From Blautia glucerasea (GTDB lineage: Bacteria > Bacillota > Clostridia > Lachnospirales > Lachnospiraceae), in the NCBI RefSeq assembly GCF_020537505.1, contig NZ_JAJBMO010000005.1, forward strand, positions 124,001 through 188,000: DNA of 64,000 bases, in the 5' to 3' direction. Made by a program: the position numbers and the translations under genes. The notes beneath the pieces were generated by a model that was given only the letters and a program-made list of their open reading frames with translations, did not search any database and was not told the origin of the DNA. How positions within the stretch are numbered: the first letter of the stretch is position 1; each line of letters starts with the position of its first letter. Below are positions 9,388 to 18,304 of this stretch, in pieces.

Positions 9388-9837
9388 ATGGTCTATACTC
9401 CTTTAACCATAAGGGCGATGAAAATAGCATATGAAGCACATATGGGACAATGCGACCAGAGTGGGGTTCCTTATATTTTCCATCCGGTTCATCTGGCGGA
9501 ACAGATGAACGATGAGGTTACCACCTGTATTGCCCTTCTTCATGATGTACTGGAGGACACTTCCATGACTCTGCCAGAGCTGGAGGCGGAATTTCCAGCG
9601 GAAATCACCGAGGCAGTTCAGCTGCTCACCCATGATTCTTCTGAAGATTATCTGGAGTATGTACGTCGGCTTTGCAAAAATCCGCTGGCGCGGAAGGTGA
9701 AGATTGCGGATCTTGCCCATAATTCTGATGAGACAAGGCTCTCTTCCGTGACACCGGATCCGGCGCAGCTTGCACACTGGCGAACCAAGTATGCGGCAGC
9801 TAAAGAAATCATACGAGAATATGAGGAAATTTTATAA
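9388..9837 (+). CDS. Small HD-domain (p)ppGpp hydrolase-like protein
   Basis: A 149-residue HD-superfamily protein with the size and motifs of small alarmone hydrolases (MESH1/SAH) and of the SpoT hydrolase domain. HPVHLA (about residue 30) gives the first metal histidine, LLHDVLEDT (about 50) the HD pair, and KIADLAHN (about 110) the last aspartate. These would bind Mn2+ and remove the 3' pyrophosphate of (p)ppGpp. No synthetase, TGS or ACT domain is present. Substrates other than ppGpp are possible. No good ribosome site lies close to its ATG, so it may depend on coupling to the gene before it. Confidence 0.75.
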   Translation: MVYTPLTIRAMKIAYEAHMGQCDQSGVPYIFHPVHLAEQMNDEVTTCIALLHDVLEDTSMTLPELEAEFPAEITEAVQLLTHDSSEDYLEYVRRLCKNPLARKVKIADLAHNSDETRLSSVTPDPAQLAHWRTKYAAAKEIIREYEEIL

Positions 9838-9889
9838 GTAATAAGTCCATACAATCTCCACACATTTGACTCGTTGCTCGCGTAAATTC

Positions 9890-9947
9890 AAAAAGGTACC
9901 TTAATATATTAGCATTTTCACTACTAATATATTAGGGTACCTTTTTT
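9890..9947. terminator. Bidirectional terminator
   Basis: Stem of 18 bp (arms 9895-9912 and 9924-9941, one wobble), preceded by A5 and followed by T6, so it can act on both strands. It separates the HD gene from the convergent gene at 9979. Confidence 0.88.
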
Positions 9948-9978
9948 ATGTTTTGCAAAAGCCTATGTTAAATTTTTA

Positions 9979-10614
9979 TTATTTCACCTGCAAAATCTCT
10001 GTCACCATCTCCTGGTGTGGTCTGTCTGCATCTGCCTGGAACACAGCCACATGGTTCAGGTCTGCACCTCCGTCTGTGTATGCAGGGAAAAGGAAGCCGC
10101 ACTCTGGCGCACCCGGCTCATACTCATCTGCAAGGGGACAGATCACACAGATCAGATACTCAAAAACGGATTCTGACTCCCACAGCCTTTCCTTATCCGC
10201 TGCTTTCGCAGGAATGTCGTATCTGTCGTGAAAAACATAAACGGCGTAAGGCCGGCGGCTTTTGTAATGTTCCATCACAAGATCATAAAAGCTGTCCATA
10301 AGGGCATCATTTTTCAGTCCGCATTCCCGAAGAGCCATCAGAAGCTGCCACACCGTTCCCGGTCTTCTGTCATCGTCTGTAAATTCATAGCGTTTCAGAT
10401 TCACATTGGTTGCCGCAAAAGGGACTGCTTTGGCAAGCTCAATGTTTTTCTTTTTTTCGGCCACTGACAGCTTGAGAAAGTTCACATTAAAGCTGCCATC
10501 AAAGTCTCCAGCTTTATCTACATAACAGCCCGCAATCCTTGTAAAAGAGCTTCTGGCTACGTTCATTCTCCTTGTCAGCGACAGCATATCTTCACGGTCG
10601 ATTTTGTTGGTCAT
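9979..10614 (-). CDS. DUF4317-like protein, short version
   Basis: A 211-residue soluble protein. The opening REDMLSLTRRMNVARSSFTR followed by IAGCYVD and a phenylalanine/leucine-rich stretch resembles DUF4317, a family of unknown function usually near 400 residues, so this is a short member or a relative. The ATG at 10612-10614 is chosen because AGGAG (10621-10625) stands six bases before it; an upstream ATG seven codons earlier has no such site. It is a single-gene unit ending at the terminator at 9890-9947. Confidence 0.6.
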   Translation of the reverse strand: MTNKIDREDMLSLTRRMNVARSSFTRIAGCYVDKAGDFDGSFNVNFLKLSVAEKKKNIELAKAVPFAATNVNLKRYEFTDDDRRPGTVWQLLMALRECGLKNDALMDSFYDLVMEHYKSRRPYAVYVFHDRYDIPAKAADKERLWESESVFEYLICVICPLADEYEPGAPECGFLFPAYTDGGADLNHVAVFQADADRPHQEMVTEILQVK

Positions 10615-10768
10615 GGCGTTCTCCTGTGTATGCATATTTTTTCTCTATTTTACCATTCCTGTACACTGCACACAACTAAAAATGAAGATTTGCATCGGTC
10701 TGCATTGAATATACAGTTACTGCTCAGATTGTAAGCAGAAGTATTTTGAAAAATCTTGTCTGCGCAGT

Positions 10769-11944
10769 CTAAAGCGCCTTTCTGATTCTCTCCATCGCCT
10801 CCGTCAGCGTTGCTCTCGGGCAGGCCACGTTAATTCTCTGGAAGCCCTCTCCTGCTTTTCCAAAGATTTTTCCGCTGTCCAGCCAAAGTCCGGCCTTGTG
10901 AATAATCAGGTCCTCCAGCTCGTCCACGTCAAGTCCTGTGTCACGGAAGTCCAGCCACACCAGGTATGTACCCTCCAACTCTGTCATTTTCACACCTGGC
11001 AGGTATTTTTCCACATACTCTTTCGTGTAAGCGATATTCGCTTCCACATAAGTATGCATAGCCTGGTACCACTCTTCCCCTTTGGAATAAGCCGCCTCCA
11101 CAGCCACCAGTCCCATTACACCCAACTGGCTGATTCCAGCCGCATCCAGCTGTTTCTGGAACTTCTGGCGAAGCTCTGGATTAGGGATAAAAATATTGGA
11201 GATCATCATACTTGCAAGGTTAAAGGTCTTGCTGGGAGAGGTGCAGGTAATGGAAATCTCCTGAAACTCTTTTTTCAGCCCGGCAAACACCTGATGCTTT
11301 CCTTTGAAAACAAAGTCCTGATGGATCTCATCGCTGACCACAGTCACACTATGTTTCACACAGATATCCCCCAATTTTTCCAGTTCTTCTGCGCTCCACA
11401 CTCTTCCCACCGGATTGTGAGGATTGCACAGGAAAAACAGCTTTACATTTTCCTCTACGATTTTCTTCTCAAAATCCTGGAAATCAATGTGGTAACGGTT
11501 GTCCTCACCCTGATAGAGAGTATTGCTCACCACTTTTCTGCCATTGTCCTGGATTACCTCGGCGAAAGGATAATAAACCGGGAGCTGGATCAGCACGCTG
11601 TCTCCGGGATGGGTGTAAGCTTTTACTGCCATAGCCAGGGCAAATACAACGCCTGGGGTTTTGATCAGCCAGTCTTCCTGGATTTCCCAGTTATGATGAG
11701 TTTTCATCCAGTTTGCCACGATTTCAAAATAGGGTGTCTGCACCTCACTGTATCCGAAGATGCCCTCTTTCGCCCGCTCTACCAGTGCATCTTCCACGTA
11801 AGAAGAGGTCTCGAAATCCATATCCGCAACCCAGAGTGGCAGCACATCTGCTGGTTTTCCTCTTTTTACTGCAAAATCATATTTCAGACATCTGGTATTT
11901 TTTCTATTGATCACTTTGTCAAAATCAAGATTTCTTTCCGCCAT
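10769..11944 (-). CDS. MalY/PatB family PLP-dependent C-S lyase
   Basis: A 391-residue fold-type I PLP enzyme. The start FDKVINRKNTRCLKYD and VLPLWVADMDFETS are signatures of the MalY/PatB cystathionine beta-lyase group. CNPHNPVGRVW and VSDEIHQDF give the cofactor-binding Asn and Asp, and SPSKTFNLAS carries the PLP lysine. These enzymes cleave cystathionine or cysteine conjugates to thiol (or homocysteine), pyruvate and ammonia. The ATG at 11942-11944 is preceded by AGGAAG and overlaps the 3' end of the other PLP gene by 20 bases, so both are translated together in sulfur amino-acid metabolism. Confidence 0.88.
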   Translation of the reverse strand: MAERNLDFDKVINRKNTRCLKYDFAVKRGKPADVLPLWVADMDFETSSYVEDALVERAKEGIFGYSEVQTPYFEIVANWMKTHHNWEIQEDWLIKTPGVVFALAMAVKAYTHPGDSVLIQLPVYYPFAEVIQDNGRKVVSNTLYQGEDNRYHIDFQDFEKKIVEENVKLFFLCNPHNPVGRVWSAEELEKLGDICVKHSVTVVSDEIHQDFVFKGKHQVFAGLKKEFQEISITCTSPSKTFNLASMMISNIFIPNPELRQKFQKQLDAAGISQLGVMGLVAVEAAYSKGEEWYQAMHTYVEANIAYTKEYVEKYLPGVKMTELEGTYLVWLDFRDTGLDVDELEDLIIHKAGLWLDSGKIFGKAGEGFQRINVACPRATLTEAMERIRKAL

Positions 11945-13103
11945 GTAATTCTTCCTCTGTTTCTGCAAATACTTTTTCAAATTCATTTAGGAGGTCCTTT
12001 TGGTCCTCAATTCCCACGGACAAGCGAAGGGTTGCTTCTGTGATTCCATTGCGTTCCCGGATCTCTTTCGGAACATCTGCATGTGTCTGGGTGGTTGGGT
12101 AGGTGATCAAAGTCTCTACACCGCCAAGACTTTCTGCAAATTTGATCATCCGCACTTTTTCCAGGATGGAAAGGGCAAATTCTTTACTTTCCAGCTGGAA
12201 GGTCAGCATGGAGCCGAAGCCTCTGGCCTGCTTTTTCATGATCTCATGACCCGGATGCTCTGGAAGCCCCGGGTAGATCACTCTGGTTACGGCGTTCTTG
12301 GTCTTCAGCCATTCTGCGATCTTGAAAGCGTTCCGCTGGGCCTGTTCCATGCGGATTCCAAGGGTTTTGATGCCGCGAAGGATCAGCCAGCTGTCAAAGG
12401 GTGCCAGGCCAGAGCCTGTAGTTTTGATCAGGAACCGGAGCTTCTCGCTGATGTCTTCCCGGTTTGTGACCAGGAAACCTGCCAATGTGTCATTGTGTCC
12501 ACCCAGGAATTTAGTCCCACTGTGTACTACAATGTCAGCGCCCAGATCCAGGGGATTCTGGAAGTAGGGGGATAAAAAGGTATTATCTACAATGAGAAAA
12601 AGATTGTGTCTCTTTGCAATTTCTGCAAGTGCAGCAATGTCTGTAACGTTCATCATGGGATTGGTGGGAGTTTCAATATATATAGCTTTTGTGTTTTCGT
12701 TTACATAACTTTCTACATCTTCTTTCCAGCAGTCGATGCGGGAAAACTGAATTCCGTTTTTCGAAGAAACATTGTCGAAGAGACGGATGCTGCCGCCGTA
12801 CAGGTCAGCGTCTACGATCAGGTGGTCACCTGGCCCAAACAGTTCCATTACCAGGGTGATAGCTGCCATTCCTGTGGAAAAAGCCAGTGCGTCGATTCCA
12901 TTTTCCAGACTGGCTACGATTTTTTCCAGGTGTTCTCTGGTTGGATTCTGCAGTCTGCTGTAGTCGAAGCCTGTACTATGGCCTACTGCCGGGTGTTCGT
13001 AGGTTGCAGTCTGATAGATTGGAAAGCTGATAGCTCCGTAGTTGTTACAACAGCCTTCCTCTTCTTCTAAGTGTAAACATTTTGTATTGATTCCTCTTGC
13101 CAT
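11925..13103 (-). CDS. Cys/Met metabolism PLP enzyme (cystathionine gamma-synthase/lyase family)
   Basis: A 392-residue member of the MetB/MetC/MegL family. YSRLQNPTR, FSTGMAAI, ETPTNPMM and VDNTFLSPY are family motifs; VVHSGTKFLGGHND carries the PLP lysine, and SLGGVETL precedes the C-terminal part. The reaction (cystathionine gamma-synthase, beta- or gamma-lyase, or methionine gamma-lyase) cannot be settled by motif alone. The ATG at 13101-13103 has GGAGG seven bases upstream. It is the first gene of a two-gene operon with a MalY-type lyase, which suggests methionine or cysteine interconversion. Confidence 0.87.
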   Translation of the reverse strand: MARGINTKCLHLEEEEGCCNNYGAISFPIYQTATYEHPAVGHSTGFDYSRLQNPTREHLEKIVASLENGIDALAFSTGMAAITLVMELFGPGDHLIVDADLYGGSIRLFDNVSSKNGIQFSRIDCWKEDVESYVNENTKAIYIETPTNPMMNVTDIAALAEIAKRHNLFLIVDNTFLSPYFQNPLDLGADIVVHSGTKFLGGHNDTLAGFLVTNREDISEKLRFLIKTTGSGLAPFDSWLILRGIKTLGIRMEQAQRNAFKIAEWLKTKNAVTRVIYPGLPEHPGHEIMKKQARGFGSMLTFQLESKEFALSILEKVRMIKFAESLGGVETLITYPTTQTHADVPKEIRERNGITEATLRLSVGIEDQKDLLNEFEKVFAETEEELHGGKKS

Positions 13104-13313
13104 GATTTTTCCTCCAAGTCCGTATGATATGGTCAGAGAGACACCGCTCTCGTTTTTGTCTGGTCTTATCATAACAAGATGGGGAGATTTTGTATAATTC
13201 ATTTTACCTTGAGTTCGTTATAGAAAATGGCTATATCTGATCAGATATGTTAGATTTGAGTTATGACTGCTAGCGCACCAAAAGAAATTCTTTCAGTGCG
13301 CTAAATAGCAAAT

Positions 13314-13643
13314 TTAGAACACCATCTGTACAAGAAGCATATACAACACTGTTCCGCCGCCGATGCTTAGGAGGGTGTGTTTTTTCCATTTGTGTAAGAA
13401 TACGATAAACAGAATCGCGATGGCTTCGGGGAGGCCGTAGGTTCCACTGGTGGAGACGTCTTTCAGGCAGTATATGATCAGGAGACCGATCACTGCGTAG
13501 GGGAGCACCTTTCCAAGATGGAGGATGAACTCCGGGGGCTCTTTGCCTTCGGGGAAAATGAGAAAGGGGAGGAAACGGGTGACCATAGTTCCCAGAACTA
13601 CGCAGACGATGATGATAATGCTCTGTGTGGTTGTCATTGTCAT
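13314..13643 (-). CDS. azlD: AzlD family branched-chain amino acid transport subunit
   Basis: A 109-residue membrane protein with four hydrophobic segments and the [15 protein letters not shown] and [13 protein letters not shown] blocks of AzlD. AzlC and AzlD together export branched-chain amino acids and analogues. Its ATG overlaps the azlC stop by four bases (ATGA), the standard arrangement. AAGGAG stands 11 bases upstream inside azlC. Confidence 0.88.
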   Translation of the reverse strand: MTMTTTQSIIIIVCVVLGTMVTRFLPFLIFPEGKEPPEFILHLGKVLPYAVIGLLIIYCLKDVSTSGTYGLPEAIAILFIVFLHKWKKHTLLSIGGGTVLYMLLVQMVF

Positions 13644-14338
13644 GATTTCACGGTCTCCTTTCTCTTTTCCATTCTTCTCTGAAGTTCAAAACACAGGATA
13701 ATAGATACCATTGCTGGAATGATGAAATAGCTGCTGCCAAATAGGAGCAGACAGATTGCAGAACAGCCAAGTCCTACAAGAGCCGGGCGGTGATCCCTGG
13801 CTTCTTCCCATTGATTTATGAACATTACTACGAAAAGTGCGGTCATCACAAACTCAATGCCAGTTGTGTCAAAGTGAATGACGTATCCAAGAAGGGCTCC
13901 GGCTGTGGCGCCTGCTACCCAGTAGATCTGGTTCAGCAGTGTGACAAAGAACATAAACCAGCCCCGGTCAACGCCTTCTGGCGGATCCACCGTACAGTTA
14001 ATGGAAAAGGTTTCATCACACATTCCATAGATCAGATAAAATTTCTTGAAGCCTGTATTTTTGTACTTTTCCAGCATGGAAATTCCATAGAATAAATGTC
14101 TGGCATTTACCATCAGCGCCAGCAGAAATGCGTACAGCGGGTTAAATGCAGACAAAAGCAGATTCGCGGTAACAAACTCCATGGAGCCTGCAAAAATAAA
14201 CATACTCATAAATAAAGGATAAACAAATGAAAAGCCCCTGCTTCTCATCATAAAGCCATAGGACACTCCCAAAAATAAAAATCCAACACAGATGGGAAGA
14301 GTATGGGGCAATGCTGCCTTAAATGCTTTTTTCTTCAT
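13640..14338 (-). CDS. azlC: AzlC family branched-chain amino acid exporter subunit
   Basis: A 232-residue polytopic protein (about seven helices) of the AzlC/YgaZ family. [30 protein letters not shown] and [13 protein letters not shown] are characteristic. It works with AzlD in efflux of branched-chain amino acids. AGAGG lies before the ATG. The neighbouring PLP enzymes make sulfur amino acids, so a link to amino-acid overflow is possible but only by context. Confidence 0.9.
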   Translation of the reverse strand: MKKKAFKAALPHTLPICVGFLFLGVSYGFMMRSRGFSFVYPLFMSMFIFAGSMEFVTANLLLSAFNPLYAFLLALMVNARHLFYGISMLEKYKNTGFKKFYLIYGMCDETFSINCTVDPPEGVDRGWFMFFVTLLNQIYWVAGATAGALLGYVIHFDTTGIEFVMTALFVVMFINQWEEARDHRPALVGLGCSAICLLLFGSSYFIIPAMVSIILCFELQRRMEKRKETVKS

Positions 14339-14399
14339 GTCAAAACCTCTGATAAGTCAAACTTTGGGCAGGAAGCATTCCACCTTCCTTCCACAGCAA

Positions 14400-14425
14400 A
14401 GAGCTGAAGGTTTCCCCTCAGCTCT
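14400..14425 (-). terminator. Probable terminator after the Hpt gene
   Basis: Hairpin of 11 bp (arms 14400-14410 and 14415-14425, one mismatch) followed on the minus strand by a short T run. It lies 20 bases after the Hpt gene stop. Confidence 0.55.
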
Positions 14426-14445
14426 AGAACGTGCAAACATTAACT

Positions 14446-14796
14446 TTACTGTGCCAGTTCCTTGATTGCATCTGTCAGAATGGTGTATTGCTCCTTTACC
14501 TGCTGGTAAAGTGCGTCACTTTCTGCAGTTTCTCTGCCTCTAAGTACCTCTGTAAGCTCTGCGCTTACTTTATACAGGCCTGTGAAGCCAAGGTTCAGAC
14601 ATACGCCCTTCAGTGTATGTGCTGCGCGGAAAGCTTTCTCTCCGTCCTGTGCAGCAAGACCATCTGTCAGATCCTGAAAGCTTGGATCACTGAGAAATTT
14701 CACTGCAAATCTTTTCACAAGTGCTTCGCTTCCAAGTCTTTTCAGAACTCCTTCGTAATCTGAGCCGACTTTGTCATAACATTCTTTTACTGTCAT
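14446..14796 (-). CDS. Stand-alone Hpt phosphotransfer protein
   Basis: A 116-residue, all-helical histidine phosphotransfer domain. HTLKGVCLNLG places the phospho-accepting histidine at residue 60, and the following FTGLYKVSAELTEVLR is the conserved second half. It would relay phosphate between a hybrid kinase and a response regulator, neither of which is adjacent. GGAGG is found before the ATG. It may work with the diguanylate cyclase or other signalling proteins elsewhere, but nothing in the window shows this. Confidence 0.85.
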   Translation of the reverse strand: MTVKECYDKVGSDYEGVLKRLGSEALVKRFAVKFLSDPSFQDLTDGLAAQDGEKAFRAAHTLKGVCLNLGFTGLYKVSAELTEVLRGRETAESDALYQQVKEQYTILTDAIKELAQ

Positions 14797-14932
14797 TCCA
14801 GCCTCCTTAATCTTTTGTTCCGGTTCCCTCTATATCGGCAAAATTGCCAAAATCTTACGAAGACAAATTTTACATTTATTGAATTAATTATAGTAAATCA
14901 AAAGGGATTTGTCCACATGTTTGTGCGCAAAT

Positions 14933-16453
14933 TTAAGCATCCGATCTGGAATACGCATTCTTCATCTGGTTGCTCAGCTCATAGAGTACCTTGTTCAGTG
15001 TGTCGGAAGCTTCTTTTTTCAGCATATCTGTAATCGCCTGGTTTGCTTCCTGACGAAGAGCCATCCTCTTCACTGCATCGGCCTCTTTTTCCAAAAGGGC
15101 ATCATACCGGTTAATCAGATGGTGGCCTTTGGACATCACGCTCTCCTGGTAGCGCTCGATATGGAAAATGGAGCTCTTGTACGAAGCATCTGCCATAGCT
15201 CCGATCATACGGCTTACCCAGTAGAAGCTGTCAGTGGTTACTTCCTTTGTAGTACTGGAAAGATAGTCTGGTGTGATATCAACCGTGGCATAGAATGGCA
15301 CCAGAACATTAAAGGCATTTGATGCAAAAGCGATCCACTCCAGAATATTGCTGTCCTTTTCCATGCCTGGTCTCATCTGGATCACGGACAGAAAATCGGT
15401 ACGGTTTACACCGATGGAACGGAATGCGCCCCGCTGGTTCTTTTCCCCGTAGGAAGCGTATGGATCATAAGGAGTTCCCTGGTAATGGGCAGACAGAACA
15501 TATTTCACATCCTCCACAGTCACCTTCTTTTCCGGAACCATGCACCAGGGCAGGTCATCAGAATATGGGGTAAATTCTGCATTGGCACCGTCCCATATTT
15601 TGGACTTTGGATTCAGGGTGCGTAGCATATGCCATGCACGAGGGGTATTGTAAACATGGTCGGAATCGTCATGGCTTCCGAATGCATCCCTTGGATTCAG
15701 CACGCCGTCCATGGAAAGATCCAGGTGGTTTTTGCTGATAAATTCCTTCAGATCTGCAGAGCACATATATTCCAGATCAGCATATTCCTGGCGTGTGCAC
15801 TGATATCTTGGCTGATCCTTCAGTGCTTTTTCCAGGTCAAACTGGTCGATTCCAAGCTGATTTGGCATTACTACATACACATCATCCGGAACCTTTCTTG
15901 CCATCCAGTGATGTCCGCCGATGGTCTCCAGCCACCAGATCTCGTCCTGATCCTGGAATGCGATTCCGTTCATCTCGTAGGTTCCGTATTTTTCCAAAAT
16001 GCTTCCAAGGCGGGTTACTCCTTCACGGGCACTGTGGATATAGGGAAGAACAATGGATACAATATCTTCCTCTCCAATTCCGCCGGCGATTTCCTCTCTT
16101 CCGTCTGCTGCTGGCTGATATACCACCAACGGATCTGCACCAAGTACACGGGGATTGGAGGTGATAGTTTCGGTAGCAGTCATTCCCACATTTGCCTCAT
16201 TGACACCACTTGCGGCCCAGATGCCCTCGCCCTCTACCGCGTTTGGGACTGCGGTGTAACGCATGGGATTCTCTGGGAGATCGATCTCCACATGGGAAAT
16301 CACAGATTTATATTTTCGCGGCTGCTCCTCTGGATGGACCACCAAGAATTTTTTCGGCATATAATGTCCGGAACCGGAATCATCGTTTCTGGCGATCATG
16401 GTAGAGCCATCGTAGGACGCCTTTTTTCCAACTAAAATTGTAGTACAACCCAT
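14933..16453 (-). CDS. C69 family dipeptidase
   Basis: A 506-residue peptidase family C69 (PepD-type) enzyme of the Ntn-hydrolase class. MGCTTILVGKKAS places the nucleophile cysteine at position 3; GSTMIARNDDSG and the EGEGIWAASGVNEANVGM block are family signatures. It hydrolyses dipeptides in the cytoplasm. AGGAGG stands eight bases before the ATG. The length is usual for the family (about 470-530), and there is no export signal. Confidence 0.9.
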   Translation of the reverse strand: MGCTTILVGKKASYDGSTMIARNDDSGSGHYMPKKFLVVHPEEQPRKYKSVISHVEIDLPENPMRYTAVPNAVEGEGIWAASGVNEANVGMTATETITSNPRVLGADPLVVYQPAADGREEIAGGIGEEDIVSIVLPYIHSAREGVTRLGSILEKYGTYEMNGIAFQDQDEIWWLETIGGHHWMARKVPDDVYVVMPNQLGIDQFDLEKALKDQPRYQCTRQEYADLEYMCSADLKEFISKNHLDLSMDGVLNPRDAFGSHDDSDHVYNTPRAWHMLRTLNPKSKIWDGANAEFTPYSDDLPWCMVPEKKVTVEDVKYVLSAHYQGTPYDPYASYGEKNQRGAFRSIGVNRTDFLSVIQMRPGMEKDSNILEWIAFASNAFNVLVPFYATVDITPDYLSSTTKEVTTDSFYWVSRMIGAMADASYKSSIFHIERYQESVMSKGHHLINRYDALLEKEADAVKRMALRQEANQAITDMLKKEASDTLNKVLYELSNQMKNAYSRSDA

Positions 16454-16774
16454 TTGAATTTCCTCCTGAATTTCTGTTATTGTTGCAAATACACTCTGTA
16501 GCTTATGGTATCACAAACTTACTGTTTAGGGAATATGTGATTCTGTTATAGATAAAATATTCTCACAACCCATAATTGTTCTGCATTTTCCCATGCGCCT
16601 TCTTCCCCTTTGCACAAGAAATATCCCGTGCTAAAAAAGCTCGGTCAATCCTAATTTTATCAGTTGTATTACCTGAGATTAAGCCTTATACTTAAATCAT
16701 TCTTGAAATAATGTTAACGAAAAAGTTTCTTGTTTTTTCCCAGGGCTTTTTCAGCAATTAAAGGAGCACTTCCT
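16454..16774. other. Divergent intergenic region between C69 dipeptidase and ThrE genes
   Basis: Holds the ThrE promoter (listed separately at 16664-16692) and the leader of the dipeptidase gene. No hairpin with a T tract and no open reading frame with a ribosome site was seen. Confidence 0.6.
16664..16692 (+). promoter_or_regulatory. Promoter of the ThrE exporter genes
   Basis: TTGTAT (16664-16669), 17-base spacer, TATACT (16687-16692), about 75 bases before the ATG at 16775. Confidence 0.55.
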
Positions 16775-17539
16775 ATGCAGACAGCAAAAGATTATTTGCA
16801 CATTTTTCTTGATATGGGTGACGCGCTGTTAAACAGCGGGGCGGAAATTTTCCGGGTGGAGGACACCTTGAACCGCATGGGCTACGCCTGCGGAGCTACC
16901 CATATGAATGTTTTCGTCATTACATCCAGTATTGTTATTACCATGGAATTCCCCGGGGACGGGGCGCGGACACAGACCCGGCGTATTCACGAAGGCGGCG
17001 GAAATGATTTCACCAAGCTGGAGCAGCTTAATGACCTGAGCCGCCGCTTCTGCAGTCATCCGGTTTCTGCGGGGGAGCTGCGAAAAGAATTTGAAAGGAT
17101 TAACGCAGAAAAACCTAAGCCTTTCTGGAAGCTGCTTGGAAGCGTGCTTGCAGCCAGTAGTTTCGCCCTTTTCTACGGCGGCACCATTCCTGACGCCATT
17201 GCCGCCGGGATTGCTGGAATCCTGATCTGGGGCTTGCAGAAATATCTACGGCCAGTATGTATGAATGAAGTGACCTTTCAGTTTGTGGCTTCTTTTCTCA
17301 CTGGCTGCGCCATCTGTGGATTCGCTTTGCTCTGTCCTTTTCTTCACATGGACAAGATCATGATCGGCGATATTATGCTTCTGATCCCTGGGCTTATGTC
17401 CACAAACGCTATCCGGGATGTGCTTATTGGCGATACTCTTTCAGGGATCATCCGTCTGATCGCCGCTTTGCTCCTTGCTGCGGCGCTGGCCCTTGGATTT
17501 ATGGGCGCTATTATTCTGTTTGGGAGGCTGGGACTTTGA
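16775..17539 (+). CDS. Threonine/serine exporter ThrE, large half (DUF1212)
   Basis: A 254-residue membrane protein with an N-terminal cytoplasmic domain and about five helices in the second half. LHIFLDMGDALLNSGAEIFR and NVFVITSSIVIT are typical of the ThrE DUF1212 part; the actinobacterial ThrE fuses this with the part encoded by the next gene. AAGGAG (16761-16766) lies eight bases before the chosen ATG at 16775. With its partner it would export threonine and serine. Confidence 0.85.
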   Translation: MQTAKDYLHIFLDMGDALLNSGAEIFRVEDTLNRMGYACGATHMNVFVITSSIVITMEFPGDGARTQTRRIHEGGGNDFTKLEQLNDLSRRFCSHPVSAGELRKEFERINAEKPKPFWKLLGSVLAASSFALFYGGTIPDAIAAGIAGILIWGLQKYLRPVCMNEVTFQFVASFLTGCAICGFALLCPFLHMDKIMIGDIMLLIPGLMSTNAIRDVLIGDTLSGIIRLIAALLLAAALALGFMGAIILFGRLGL

Positions 17540-17973
17540 CAACAACTGTTATACAGCTGATTACCGGAGCCATTGGTTCGGTGGCTTTCGGTCTTCTTTT
17601 TCATATGAAAACCAAATATCTGTCTCTGGCTGCTGCCGGCGGATTTTTTAGCTGGCTAGTCTTTCTTTTCGGAAAGGGGCTGTGGGGAAATGTTTTTCTG
17701 CCGGCGCTGCTGGCTGGATTTATTGTAGATGTATATGCGGAAATCCTTGCAAGAGTCTGCAAGGAAACTTCCACTTCCTTTTTCGTCACATCCGTGATCC
17801 CACTGATTCCCGGAAGCACCCTCTATTACTGCATGAGCAGTATTGTGGAGGGAAATACCATACAGGCGCTGGAATATGGACGTGATACCTTTCTCTTCGC
17901 ATTTGGGATTGCTGCGGGAATGAGTATTGCGTGGGCGATCTGCTACTTCCTGCGAAGTGTGAAAGGCAGATAA
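17536..17973 (+). CDS. Threonine/serine exporter ThrE, small half (DUF3815)
   Basis: A 145-residue protein with four to five helices, of the ThrE_2/DUF3815 type: GSVAFGLLFHMKTKYL and VIPLIPGSTLYYCM are conserved. The start is a TTG that overlaps the stop of the upstream half by four bases, with GGGAGG eight bases before it. The two halves should assemble into one exporter. Confidence 0.84.
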   Translation: MTTTVIQLITGAIGSVAFGLLFHMKTKYLSLAAAGGFFSWLVFLFGKGLWGNVFLPALLAGFIVDVYAEILARVCKETSTSFFVTSVIPLIPGSTLYYCMSSIVEGNTIQALEYGRDTFLFAFGIAAGMSIAWAICYFLRSVKGR

Positions 17974-18019
17974 TTCCTTTCCTCTCCGATAACATCCTTC
18001 CTGACCATTTATCCTTAGA

Positions 18020-18222
18020 AAAAGCTGACTATGAATTGTAAATTTCTTGTAACTATTCAGAAGGTAGCATTCCGCGAGATGGTTTTTGTGAACGTAGTTC
18101 ACAAAAAAGCCTGAGAATTGCAACGCGAAATCATGCAAGGCATGATTTCTGTGCCTCGCGAAGCGTATAACTGTGAAGATACTGAACAGTTACAATTTCT
18201 TCACAATCTATAGGCAGCTTTT
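18020..18222. repeat. Nested palindromic element, 203 bp, MITE- or REP-like
   Basis: Outer imperfect inverted repeats of 41 bp (18020-18060 and 18182-18222, 32 of 41 positions complementary) enclose two perfect hairpins: an 11-bp stem (18083-18093 with 18097-18107) and a 10-bp stem (18127-18136 with 18140-18149). A CGCGAG/CTCGCG pair lies between them (18073-18078, 18155-18160). It lies between two gene ends (17973 and 18305). No gene is inside. It could be a miniature transposon or a structured RNA; no target-site duplication is obvious. Confidence 0.7.
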
Positions 18223-18304
18223 GTAATATGCCACATTATTCACTTACATATTTTTCCTAAATGCTTCCCTTAACTCTATCAACAAACTTAAATATTATCA
18301 GAAC

